Below, in pieces: positions 8,814 to 17,278 of a DNA stretch of 64,000 nucleotides. Made by a program: the position numbers and the translations under genes. The stretch is taken from the NCBI GenBank assembly GCA_963840975.1, contig CAWJBC010000011.1, positions 248,001 to 312,000 on the forward strand. Direction: 5' to 3'. Position 1 is the stretch's first letter; each line of letters opens with the position of its first letter. A model generated the notes under the pieces. The model did no database searches, was not told the origin of the DNA, and saw only the letters and a list, made by a program, of their open reading frames with translations. The DNA comes from JAADJA01 sp963840975. GTDB taxonomy: Bacteria > Bacteroidota > Bacteroidia > Bacteroidales > JAADJA01.

Positions 8814-10760
8814 ATGGCTACTTTAAATTCAAAAACACCTGAAGGTCCGTTAGCAGACAAATGGACAAATTTTAAAGCACATCAAAACCTTGTAAACCCT
8901 GCCAACAAACGGAAGCTTGAAGTAATAGTCGTGGGAACGGGATTAGCAGGTGCGGCTGCAGCCGCAAGCTTAGGAGAATTAGGCTTTAAAGTTAAGAATT
9001 TCTGTATCCAGGATAGTCCACGCCGTGCCCATAGTATTGCAGCACAAGGTGGTATCAATGCTGCTAAAAATTATCCAAACGATGGCGATAGTATATACAG
9101 GCTGTTTTATGACACAATTAAAGGTGGCGATTATCGTGCACGTGAAGGAAATGTTTACCGTCTGGCTGAAGTCAGTAACAATATCATTGATCAATGCGTG
9201 GCACAGGGAGTGCCATTTGCAAGGGAATATGGCGGATTACTTGACAACCGTTCATTTGGTGGTGCCCTTGTATCCAGAACTTTTTATGCCCGCGGTCAAA
9301 CCGGCCAGCAACTATTATTAGGAGCATACAGTGCCTTAAGTAAGGAGATCAAAAAAGGTTCTGTGAAAATGTATGTCCGCAGGGAAATGCTTGATCTGGT
9401 AATCATTGATGGCAAGGCAAGAGGAATAATTACCCGAAACACCGTTACCGGCGAAATTGAAAAATTTGCAGCTCATGCTGTTGTGATTGCTACAGGAGGT
9501 TATGGGAACGTTTTCTTCCTTTCGACTAATGCAATGAATTCAAATGGAAGTGTTGCATGGCAATGCTATAAAAAAGGCGCTTTTTTCGGGAACCCATGTA
9601 TGGTTCAAATCCACCCAACCTGTATTCCGGTTCACGGAGATTATCAATCCAAGCTGACGCTGATGAGCGAAAGCCTCAGGAACGACGGCCGTATTTGGGT
9701 GCCAGCAAAAAAAGAGGATGCTGAAAAAATTCAAAAGGGATTAAAAAAGCCAACAGAAATACCCGAAGACGATCGTGATTATTACCTCGAAAGAAGATAC
9801 CCGGCATTTGGAAATCTTGTTCCGCGTGATGTTGCTTCAAGAGCTGCAAAGGAACGTTGTGATGCGGGTCATGGTGTTGGAAGTACAGGTTTGGCTGTAT
9901 ATCTGGATTTTAAGGATTCCATTAAACGTCTTGGAAAACATGTTATTGAAGCCCGGTATGGCAATCTCTTTCAAATGTACGAAAAAATAGTGGATGAAAA
10001 TCCCTACGAAACGCCAATGATGATCTATCCGGCCATTCATTACACCATGGGTGGAATTTGGGTGGATTATGAATTACAAACTACCATACCTGGGTTATTT
10101 GCTGCCGGAGAAGCTAACTTTTCTGATCATGGCGCCAACCGACTTGGAGCTTCAGCCCTTATGCAGGGATTAGCTGATGGTTATTTTGTGATACCTTATA
10201 CAGTTCAGAACTATTTAGCAGATCAAATCAATGTCCCATTCTTTAAAACAGATACTCCTGAATTCGATAAAGCAGAAAAAGAAGTAAAAGAACGATTGGA
10301 AAAGTTGCTGAATAATAATGGGACAAAAACTGTTGATTCCTTCCATAAAAAATTGGGATTGATCATGTGGGATAATGTGGGTATGGCAAGAAATAAGGCT
10401 GGACTTGAAAAAGCAATTAAAGAGATCAAAATATTAAGGGAAGAATTCTGGAAAGATGTCAAAGTTCCCGGAACAATGAATGGGGTAAATGTTGAGTTGG
10501 AAAAGGCAACCCGTGTGGCTGACTTTCTTGAATTAGGAGAATTGATGGCTTACGATGCCCTGAACCGCGAAGAATCATGCGGAGGACATTTCCGAGAAGA
10601 GTATCAAACCGAAGAAGGCGAAGCAATCAGAAACGATAAGGATTTTATGTATGTTTCGGCTTGGGAATACAAAGGGGAAAACAAGGAGCCTGTGTTAAAT
10701 AAAGAACCATTGAAATACGAAGATATCGAAGTTAAAACAAGAAACTATAAGGAAGCATAG
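8814..10760 (+). CDS. sdhA: Succinate dehydrogenase/fumarate reductase flavoprotein subunit
   Basis: Catalytic subunit interconverting succinate and fumarate, with covalently bound FAD. The 648 residues include the FAD-binding GTGLAG motif (41-46) and the flavin-attachment histidine H73 in RAHSIAAQGG. Active-site segments are RGQTGQQLL, QIHPTCIP and the HYTMGGI/GLFAAGEANFSDHGANRLG region of the capping and FAD domains. The protein faces the cytoplasm and docks on SdhB. It is co-transcribed with sdhC; the gap to sdhB is 103 bases and contains an inverted repeat. Confidence 0.97.
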   Translation: MATLNSKTPEGPLADKWTNFKAHQNLVNPANKRKLEVIVVGTGLAGAAAAASLGELGFKVKNFCIQDSPRRAHSIAAQGGINAAKNYPNDGDSIYRLFYDTIKGGDYRAREGNVYRLAEVSNNIIDQCVAQGVPFAREYGGLLDNRSFGGALVSRTFYARGQTGQQLLLGAYSALSKEIKKGSVKMYVRREMLDLVIIDGKARGIITRNTVTGEIEKFAAHAVVIATGGYGNVFFLSTNAMNSNGSVAWQCYKKGAFFGNPCMVQIHPTCIPVHGDYQSKLTLMSESLRNDGRIWVPAKKEDAEKIQKGLKKPTEIPEDDRDYYLERRYPAFGNLVPRDVASRAAKERCDAGHGVGSTGLAVYLDFKDSIKRLGKHVIEARYGNLFQMYEKIVDENPYETPMMIYPAIHYTMGGIWVDYELQTTIPGLFAAGEANFSDHGANRLGASALMQGLADGYFVIPYTVQNYLADQINVPFFKTDTPEFDKAEKEVKERLEKLLNNNGTKTVDSFHKKLGLIMWDNVGMARNKAGLEKAIKEIKILREEFWKDVKVPGTMNGVNVELEKATRVADFLELGELMAYDALNREESCGGHFREEYQTEEGEAIRNDKDFMYVSAWEYKGENKEPVLNKEPLKYEDIEVKTRNYKEA

Positions 10761-10772
10761 AATTAGTTCGAA

Positions 10773-10832
10773 GTTCGATGTCGGGAGTTCAAAGTTGATA
10801 ACTAATGGGAACTCAAACTCTGAACATCGAAC
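10773..10832 (+). repeat. Imperfect inverted repeat inside the sdh operon
   Basis: GTTCGATGT (10773-10781) and GAGTTC (10785-10790) are mirrored by GAACTC (10809-10814) and ACATCGAAC (10824-10832), giving a two-part hairpin of about 60 bases between sdhA and sdhB. There is no T-run directly after the stem, so it is not a simple terminator. It could stabilise the sdhCA part of the message or be a small repeated genomic element. Confidence 0.6.
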
Positions 10833-10863
10833 ATAAAAAAAGTCAACAGAAAATACTACAAAT

Positions 10864-11622
10864 ATGAACCTAACACTAAAAATATGGCGTCAAGCCGGAC
10901 CCAAAGAAAAAGGAAAATTTGTGAATTATCCCATTTCTGATATTTCGCCGGATTGCTCATTCCTCGAGATGATGGATATTTTAAATGAACAATTTGTTGG
11001 AAAAGGGGAGGAGCCGGTTGCTTTCGATCATGATTGCCGTGAAGGGATTTGCGGAATGTGTAGTTTGTACATCAACGGCCACCCTCATGGACCCGATAAT
11101 GCAATAACTACTTGTCAGTTGCACATGCGCAAATTTAAAGATGGCGACACCATTACAATAGAACCGTGGCGCGCACGACCCTTTCCTGTGATTAAGGACC
11201 TTATTGTTGATAGAAGTGCTTTTGATGAAATCATACAGGCAGGTGGCTATATTTCAGTGAATACGCTGGGAACATTGCCTGATGCGAATGCCATTCCTAT
11301 TCCCAAGATTAATGCGGATCTTGCGATGGATGCAGCCGCGTGTATTGGCTGTGGTGCTTGTGTGGCTGCCTGTAAAAATGCTTCTGCCATGTTGTTTGTC
11401 TCGGCAAAAGTTTCCCAATTTGCTTTTTTACCTCAAGGTAAACCAGAAGCTAAAATTCGCGTGCAAAAGATGGTAGCCAAAATGGATGAGCTGGGATTTG
11501 GCAATTGCACCAATACTTATGCTTGTGAAGCTGAATGCCCGAAAGAAATAAAAGTGACCAATATTGCCTTAATGAACCGTGAATTTTTTTCTGCAAAAGT
11601 TTGCGGCCAGAAAATTGAATAA
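10864..11622 (+). CDS. sdhB: Succinate dehydrogenase/fumarate reductase iron-sulfur subunit
   Basis: Carries electrons between SdhA and the heme subunit. The plant-type [2Fe-2S] ligands are C58, C63, C66 and C84 (DHDCREGICGMCSLYING). The bacterial ferredoxin half has CIGCGACVAACKN (C160, C163, C166, C170) and C215, C221, C225 (NCTNTYACEAECPKEI), supplying ligands for the [4Fe-4S] and [3Fe-4S] centres. The 252 residues are usual for the b558-type complex. It is last in the operon. Confidence 0.96.
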   Translation: MNLTLKIWRQAGPKEKGKFVNYPISDISPDCSFLEMMDILNEQFVGKGEEPVAFDHDCREGICGMCSLYINGHPHGPDNAITTCQLHMRKFKDGDTITIEPWRARPFPVIKDLIVDRSAFDEIIQAGGYISVNTLGTLPDANAIPIPKINADLAMDAAACIGCGACVAACKNASAMLFVSAKVSQFAFLPQGKPEAKIRVQKMVAKMDELGFGNCTNTYACEAECPKEIKVTNIALMNREFFSAKVCGQKIE

Positions 11623-11693
11623 ATAAGTTCTGCCCCGAAACAAAAACCCACCCATATATAGTGGCTATTTGCTTTGGCATTTTTTCTATACAA

Positions 11694-12125
11694 TTATGTT
11701 TCAGTCGTGGGCGGTTTTCTTGTTTCCTTTTTTAGAGAATGTTTCTTTTTTTTCTCCAGCCTTTTCACTTTAGATCCCACAGTGGGCTTGGTAGATATTC
11801 TTTTACGGGCAGGCTTGAGGGCTTTCTGAATTACCTGATAGAACTTTTCCAGCGCATTTTCACGGTTTTTTATTTGCGAACGGCTGTCTTGTGAAATGAT
11901 GATCAAATCTCCTTCTGTAGTAAGTTTACTTTTTAGTTTAACCAATAGTATTTCTTTCTGCTCCTCAGTTAGAATGCTGGATTGGGGAATGTTAAACCTG
12001 AGTTCAACTTTGGTGCTAACCTTATTTACATGTTGTCCTCCGGGTCCACTGCTGCGTGTTGCTGTGAATAGCAGCTCCTGACTGAAGTTAATATTAAAGA
12101 TGTCGGTCGGGCTGCTTTTTTGCAT
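11694..12125 (-). CDS. arfB: Alternative ribosome-rescue factor ArfB (peptidyl-tRNA hydrolase)
   Basis: Small release-factor-like protein that hydrolyses peptidyl-tRNA on stalled ribosomes. The catalytic GGQ (residues 29-31) sits in TRSSGPGGQHVNKVSTKVEL, and a long basic C-terminal tail (KVKRLEKKKKHSLKKETRK) matches the segment that enters the empty mRNA channel in ArfB. At 143 residues it lacks the codon-recognition domains of true release factors. It is convergent with sdhB and 54 bases beyond the S9 peptidase start region in the same direction of reading. Confidence 0.93.
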   Translation of the reverse strand: MQKSSPTDIFNINFSQELLFTATRSSGPGGQHVNKVSTKVELRFNIPQSSILTEEQKEILLVKLKSKLTTEGDLIIISQDSRSQIKNRENALEKFYQVIQKALKPARKRISTKPTVGSKVKRLEKKKKHSLKKETRKPPTTET

Positions 12126-12179
12126 TATCCGGAGAATAAATTTATGGTAAGGAAACTAAGAGAATATATTTACAAGGTA

Positions 12180-14099
12180 TCACTTTAGGTTAGTTATCTG
12201 TTGTTTTTTTAAATATTTATCAAGAAAATCCAGTACCTTACCATATCCTTCAATTTCATTTTCCTTTTTCACAAAACCATGCCCTTCGTCTTCAAATAAT
12301 ACATACTCAACAGGAATACCGTTGGCTCTGACAGCTTTTACAATCTCATCCGATTCCAACTGAAGTACTCTTGGATCGTTAGCTCCCTGAAGAACCATCA
12401 ATGGTTTCTTTACATTTTTTGCGTGGAAAAGTGGTGACTTATTATAAAGTAATACAGAATCTGTTGTAGTCGGGTCACCCATCTCAGCATAAAGGGCTTT
12501 TCGGAACGATTCCCAATAAGGAGGAATTGATTTTAATGTCCTTAACCAATTGGTCACCCCGAAAATGTTGACTCCTACTGCAAATTCATCAGGTGCAAAA
12601 GCCAGTGCAGCCATTGTCATAAATCCTCCATACGATCCTCCGATGATTCCAATCCGTTCAGTATCCACAACCCCAGTTCCGGTAAGGAAATCCTTGCCGA
12701 AAATACAATCTTTCAAATCCACATCTCCATGCCTGAGATCATCCATCTTGTAAAATTCCTTGCCATATCCACTGCTTCCGCGGTTATTAACGGCCAATAC
12801 AGCGTAATTATGGTTAACCAGAAATTGTATCAGTGAGCTATACGACAATCTTGATTGCCCGCCGGGTCCTCCATGAACCCAGATGAGTGCAGGCACTTTA
12901 CTGCCGGCAGCAGCGTCACGTGGCTGATAAAATATAGCAGGCACTGACAACCCATCGAATGAAGGGTAACGAACTACTCGTCCTGAAACCAGATCGGATG
13001 GATTGATTTCGGGATTTAGTGATTGGGTCAGTTTCTTCAATTCTTTGGTTTCAAAATTATAACTGTAAATATCATTGGGCGACGATGAATTTCCCACAGT
13101 CATCCGCATCAATCGCTCACTTTTCGAAATTTGTATACTCTTAATATCTGCACTGCCAAAATCCGGCAAACTAATATTGTCGCCGGTTTCAAGATCAACC
13201 AGATGGACAAGCGTCCGGGCGTCTTCATTCACCCCTATTACCCTGTATTTTTCGTTATAGGAGTTGAAGGCATACCAAACATCCCAGTTTGTACCCCAGA
13301 CTTTTTCCTTGATACCGGTTTCAATGTCATATTTTAACAAATATTGGAAATCATCATTTTCGTTGGTGAGATAAAACAGGTGCCGGTTTTCAAGGTCGAA
13401 AAATTGAGCTATGTATTGCGCTTCTCCTTCATGAGCCGAAATGTGCTGCAATTTCTTCTGGTCAATATGATACAGATACAATTCTTTATTGGTGCTGGTA
13501 ATGCTTTTGGCCAATGCCAGAAACTTTTTGTTTTTGGATATTGCCTGCACATCCAATCCCTCATTATTTTGGTAGATCATGGATGGCTGAAAGGTTACAA
13601 TGTCCATTTCGTACAAATCAAAAAATTTTGCATCGCGGTTATTGGAGATAAAGAAAAAACTTTTCTTATCCCGTGCCCATTCAATGAAGGTTGATTTGGC
13701 CTGCTCCCAGGGCGTCAAATCGTCCGAAGAACCATCCTCATTTAAAACATAAATATGGTCAAGCTCATTACCTCCTATATCAGATGAATAAAGGATACGG
13801 TTATCATCAGGGAAATAAGATTCGGCAAAAAGTGATTCGGATGTTGAATGCGTAAGCATGGTGGAAGGTGAACCGTTCACCGGAATTGCTAAAAGATTGA
13901 AAATACCCGTTTCATTGCTGGTTACAAGTAATTTGGTTTCATCAGGAGAAAAACTTCCGCCATAGTATTCAATATTTTTGTAAAACTGCTCAATAGTATA
14001 TTGCTGGACGGGTCCGGCGGCTTTTTTAGAGTCTTTTGCAGGTTGCTGAATGCAGGAAGCAAGCCATACAAGCAAAACCATTTTGAATGTAGTTTTCAT
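12180..14099 (-). CDS. S9-family prolyl oligopeptidase-like lipoprotein
   Basis: Serine peptidase expected in the periplasm, anchored by lipid: the N-terminus MKTTFKMVLLVWLASC is a lipoprotein signal with lipobox LASC. An N-terminal beta-propeller (roughly residues 40-370) precedes an alpha/beta-hydrolase domain. The catalytic triad is visible as S489 in GGSYGGFMTM, D575 in ANDPRVL and H607 in DEGHGF, with the oxyanion-side HGGPGGQ motif upstream. Likely role: trimming peptides imported or released outside the inner membrane. The frame extends two codons further to a TTG, but the ATG at 14099 starts the signal peptide. A TAnnTTTG element (TACATTTG) lies at 14125-14132. Confidence 0.92.
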   Translation of the reverse strand: MKTTFKMVLLVWLASCIQQPAKDSKKAAGPVQQYTIEQFYKNIEYYGGSFSPDETKLLVTSNETGIFNLLAIPVNGSPSTMLTHSTSESLFAESYFPDDNRILYSSDIGGNELDHIYVLNEDGSSDDLTPWEQAKSTFIEWARDKKSFFFISNNRDAKFFDLYEMDIVTFQPSMIYQNNEGLDVQAISKNKKFLALAKSITSTNKELYLYHIDQKKLQHISAHEGEAQYIAQFFDLENRHLFYLTNENDDFQYLLKYDIETGIKEKVWGTNWDVWYAFNSYNEKYRVIGVNEDARTLVHLVDLETGDNISLPDFGSADIKSIQISKSERLMRMTVGNSSSPNDIYSYNFETKELKKLTQSLNPEINPSDLVSGRVVRYPSFDGLSVPAIFYQPRDAAAGSKVPALIWVHGGPGGQSRLSYSSLIQFLVNHNYAVLAVNNRGSSGYGKEFYKMDDLRHGDVDLKDCIFGKDFLTGTGVVDTERIGIIGGSYGGFMTMAALAFAPDEFAVGVNIFGVTNWLRTLKSIPPYWESFRKALYAEMGDPTTTDSVLLYNKSPLFHAKNVKKPLMVLQGANDPRVLQLESDEIVKAVRANGIPVEYVLFEDEGHGFVKKENEIEGYGKVLDFLDKYLKKQQITNLK

Positions 14100-14187
14100 G
14101 TTCAATATGTTTAAATGGTTATTGCAAATGTACGATTTATTGAGGTTGGAGAAAATTCTGTATCAAAAAAATGGCAGAAAATACCTA

Positions 14188-14218
14188 TTGACAAAAGCTT
14201 TCCATTGTCGTATCTTTG
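14188..14218 (+). promoter_or_regulatory. Promoter of the outer-membrane protein gene
   Basis: TTG (14188-14190), 20 bases, TATCTTTG (14211-14218). Transcription should start near 14225, which rules out the upstream in-frame ATG at 14115 as the start of the next gene. Confidence 0.7.
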
Positions 14219-14246
14219 CATTTATAACCACCAAAACACAGAAGCT

Positions 14247-15005
14247 ATGAAAGCAAAAATTTTGCACTTAGCAACCAGCATCCTGATTTTCGGAATATTT
14301 ATTTCTTACTCTGGCTATTCTCAGGCATGGGGAGGAACTCAAATCAACGGACTACTGACCAATTGGACGGTGAATATCAATGCAGGGTTTACTTCCTATT
14401 TCGGCGATTTAAGCCTTCATGATTTAAATATTGGAGCAAAACTCGAAAAAGAAAGCGGTTCAGCCTTCGGTTTAATTATTACAAAAAATATATTTCGGGA
14501 TGCCATTGGACTTTCCGGTCAGCTTATCGCCGGGAATCTTCAGGGTAGAAAAGACGAAATTTCGTTCTCAGCAAAACTGCTGGAGTACAATCTCCATGCG
14601 CGCATTGATTTTGTTGATCTTTGGATGCTACGAAAGAATCATGCAATGGGCGTTGTAGGTTTTGCCGGCATAGGGCAGTTTATATTCGAAACAAAAAAAG
14701 TGGAATCGAATGAAGGATTCGATCTGACCTATGACCATGCTTCACGCGTACCTGAATTTGTATTTTTCTTTGGAGGAGGCGTTTATTACAAATTGAATTC
14801 TAATATTGGGATTACCGCCGACCTGGCTCTGCGCCAATGCCAGAACGACCGGCTGGATGATTATGTAAAAAATGATGATTTCGATTACTATTCCTACCTG
14901 AGCGTAGGTGTCAGCTATTACATAAATTCCATTAAACGTGCTCCGCTGAAAAATAAAGCCAGGATTGCAAACTCAAGTTTTATGTTTGATTCTCCCGCTC
15001 GCTAA
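14247..15005 (+). CDS. Outer-membrane beta-barrel protein, function unknown
   Basis: A 252-residue protein with a signal peptide (MKAKILHLATSILIFGIFISYSGYSQA) followed by alternating hydrophobic/polar strands typical of small porin-like barrels (for example TVNINAGFTSYFGDL, FVFFFGGGVYYKL, YSYLSVGVSYYIN). No enzymatic motif is visible. The start at 14247 follows from the promoter at 14188-14218 and from the signal peptide. It is divergent from the S9 peptidase. The C-terminus does not end in the usual aromatic residue, so the last 25 residues probably extend beyond the barrel. Confidence 0.75.
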   Translation: MKAKILHLATSILIFGIFISYSGYSQAWGGTQINGLLTNWTVNINAGFTSYFGDLSLHDLNIGAKLEKESGSAFGLIITKNIFRDAIGLSGQLIAGNLQGRKDEISFSAKLLEYNLHARIDFVDLWMLRKNHAMGVVGFAGIGQFIFETKKVESNEGFDLTYDHASRVPEFVFFFGGGVYYKLNSNIGITADLALRQCQNDRLDDYVKNDDFDYYSYLSVGVSYYINSIKRAPLKNKARIANSSFMFDSPAR

Positions 15006-15119
15006 ACATAAATGCAGCCAGGGAATTATTCCAATTTGAAATATTATTTGATCAAAGATAATTGCTGAAATTATTTTATTAACAGAGGAAAATGAATTAG
15101 ATTGATGACAGAATAATAG

Positions 15120-16658
15120 TTAGTCCCGGATAAAAATGTCCGATTTATTTAAAGGCCTTTTGTCCTCCAGCCACTTAAAACCTTTCATTTTACGGTCTTC
15201 TTCAGTAACATCGGCATTGGGGAAGGTATGACCATCCACATCCTTTATCGGCGCAATAACCTTTATATCATTATCCGAAAGATAAATATTCATATCGCTT
15301 GAAGTGGTTTTATTGATACCGATCAGGTCGCCATTTTCTTCACGAACAAAAAATATTGATTCCGCATTTCCATTCACAATAATTTTAACAAGCTCGTTTT
15401 CCTCAAAATATCCTGTCATCACCCTTCCTTTTATCTGGTTAAAGGTATTCCGGTGAATGGTATCATCCAACGAAATGATGAAACACGAACTTACCAAAGC
15501 AAAAGTGTCAATTTGATTATTGCTGATAGCGATTCGCATGGTGTCAGCGGTTAGCTGGTTTTTTTCCGACCATAATACGGGTTCTTTGAACAAAAATATA
15601 GTGGAATCAGCAAAACTATAAACCAGCGAATCGCACATTCCCTGGATGTCGTTTCTGAAAAATTTGGTATGATGATAACCCAGCATATAGTTAACGTTTT
15701 CAGCTGAATCTAACAATATCCACAACGTATCCGAATGCAGGAACAATGAATCTTGTTTATCGGTCAGCACTGCGACGGCGCTATCGGTCACAAAAGCATA
15801 CCCTTCTGTTTTTCTGAACTCCCCGTAATTGCCATAAATGGTCACATCCTGAACCGTATCGCGCAGCGAAACATTCTTCCGGGCTTCACCATAGTTCGTG
15901 TTTCGGTTGTAAAACAGGTGGTCGCCTTTCAATATCTGCTCCTCAGTAACAATGTAGGCGTTATCCTTGAATTGTGCAATGTCTTTCCTTGTATCGTACC
16001 ATCCGTTTTCGCAGTAAATTAAATTCTCATCGCTGACGATGGTAGTCGGACCATAAAACCATGCAATTTCATTATTGGTATTGTATTTCAAAGTATCCGA
16101 GTTCATGGTGTAATCTTTGTTTACCAGAACCACCTCCTCCTTAAAATAGGCCTCTCTTGTGGCAGTATAATAGTAACCTTTCCTGCTCGTCAGCACATTG
16201 GACGAATCAATTATTTTCCCGCCTGTCAGATAATAGGCGATTTCGAGGGGGCGCTCGTACCAAAGGCGATCCGTATAAAGTGTCGCCTTCTTTTCCACCA
16301 GTCTCACATTATTTATCAATTCTGCCTTTTTCGAATTCCCGTCATAATTCATCAGATCGCTGTAAATGTTCAGCGAATCCGAAACTTTTATATGAATATT
16401 TCCGAAGCCCTGGAAGCTGTTGGTCAGCTCATGCAGGTATGCGCTGTCGCAAAACAATAGCGTGCTGTCATGTTTCAGTTGGACATCCCCGATCAGGCGC
16501 TGCACTTTATCCCCCAAAAGTTTTGAGTATTTCAGGTCGTTGGCCCTGATCAGTTTTACTTTGGTCGGTTTCTGAGCCTCAGCCATAAAAGGCAAAAAGA
16601 TCATCAAACAAACCACCAAAACAAGTCCGAACCGCTTATAAACAGAATTCAATTTCAC
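15120..16658 (-). CDS. OstA/LptA-like periplasmic protein of lipopolysaccharide transport
   Basis: Roughly 512 residues with an N-terminal signal sequence (RFGLVLVVCLMIFLPFMAEAQ) and repeated OstA-type beta-jellyroll strands (for example LIGDVQLKHDSTLLFCDSAYL, ATLYTDRLWYE). In relatives this fold shuttles lipopolysaccharide across the periplasm to LptD. The single long OstA repeat protein is typical of Bacteroidota. The start is uncertain: the longest frame begins with TTG at 16679, but that codon overlaps a TATTTTTG -7 element (16677-16684), so GTG 16658, giving MKLNSVYKRFG, is more plausible. It is preceded by the terminator of the RNA-polymerase operon. Confidence 0.82.
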   Translation of the reverse strand: MKLNSVYKRFGLVLVVCLMIFLPFMAEAQKPTKVKLIRANDLKYSKLLGDKVQRLIGDVQLKHDSTLLFCDSAYLHELTNSFQGFGNIHIKVSDSLNIYSDLMNYDGNSKKAELINNVRLVEKKATLYTDRLWYERPLEIAYYLTGGKIIDSSNVLTSRKGYYYTATREAYFKEEVVLVNKDYTMNSDTLKYNTNNEIAWFYGPTTIVSDENLIYCENGWYDTRKDIAQFKDNAYIVTEEQILKGDHLFYNRNTNYGEARKNVSLRDTVQDVTIYGNYGEFRKTEGYAFVTDSAVAVLTDKQDSLFLHSDTLWILLDSAENVNYMLGYHHTKFFRNDIQGMCDSLVYSFADSTIFLFKEPVLWSEKNQLTADTMRIAISNNQIDTFALVSSCFIISLDDTIHRNTFNQIKGRVMTGYFEENELVKIIVNGNAESIFFVREENGDLIGINKTTSSDMNIYLSDNDIKVIAPIKDVDGHTFPNADVTEEDRKMKGFKWLEDKRPLNKSDIFIRD

Positions 16659-16825
16659 CAATAATTTGTTATTCCCCAAAAATACGCTATTTGTAATAAT
16701 ATATTGCCTCGAATAAATGAGGTAAGTTTAATTCCTTTGCTTCGAGTGATTGTCTGCCGGCAAAGCGGATGTACGCTCCTATTTCTTTTTTCTCTCCAAA
16801 CTCATCCATTTTCCCTAAAACAAAA

Positions 16826-16845
16826 AATCCCGCCGCAGCGGGATT
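16826..16845 (-). terminator. Terminator of the RNA-polymerase operon
   Basis: Perfect 8-bp stem AATCCCGC / GCGGGATT with a four-base loop; reading the minus strand it is followed by TTTTTTG. It lies about 100 bases beyond the DUF3467 stop and is the likely end of the rpo transcript. Confidence 0.85.
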
Positions 16846-16890
16846 CTTCTTTAATATTTCATACCGATTGGTAAAACCTCTTCCTCCTCC

Positions 16891-16932
16891 TTAGCCTTAG
16901 CCTCAGCATTAGCCTCTCTCTGCCTCAGCCTC
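16891..16932. repeat. Degenerate AGCCT-type short repeat
   Basis: Six to seven imperfect copies of a hexanucleotide (TTAGCC, TTAGCC, TCAGCA, TTAGCC, then TGCCTCAGCCTC) between the DUF3467 stop and the terminator. It is not part of an evident reading frame and may be slippage-derived. Confidence 0.5.
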
Positions 16933-16943
16933 ATCCTTCCTCA

Positions 16944-17255
16944 TCAAGCCTCCGCCTTCGGTCCCCCAAAGTTCAGCGGCAGGTTCTCAATTTCAGGAAC
17001 CATAATCTCACCATGCATCGCTTCAAACTTCGAGATATTGTCTTTCAATGCCCTGTACAACCGCTTCGCATGTTGCGGTGTGAGGATGATCCTCGATTTC
17101 ACCTTTGCCTTTGGAGTTCCCGGCATCATTTTTATAAAATCCACAATAAATTCCGAATGAGAGTGTGTAATGATTGCCAGATTGGAATAAATCCCTTCAG
17201 CAATTTCGTCGCTCAATTCGATGTTGATCTGTTTCTGTGCATTTGGCTCAGCCAT
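16944..17255 (-). CDS. DUF3467 protein at the end of the rpoBC operon
   Basis: A 103-residue soluble protein, 23 bases after the rpoC stop, so almost surely co-transcribed with it. Recognisable as the DUF3467 family from features such as EIAEGIYSNLAIITHSHSEF, FIKMMPGTPKAKVKSRIIL and TPQHAKRLYRAL. No enzyme motif is present and no function is established. Its place behind rpoC suggests a role linked to transcription, which is inference from position only. Confidence 0.88.
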   Translation of the reverse strand: MAEPNAQKQINIELSDEIAEGIYSNLAIITHSHSEFIVDFIKMMPGTPKAKVKSRIILTPQHAKRLYRALKDNISKFEAMHGEIMVPEIENLPLNFGGPKAEA

Positions 17256-17278
17256 GATAAAATTTTATTTAGTTGTTA

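Noticed and set aside
14115..14246. N-terminal extension of the outer-membrane protein from ATG 14115
   Set aside because: A full promoter (14188-14218) lies inside it and the signal peptide begins at 14247.
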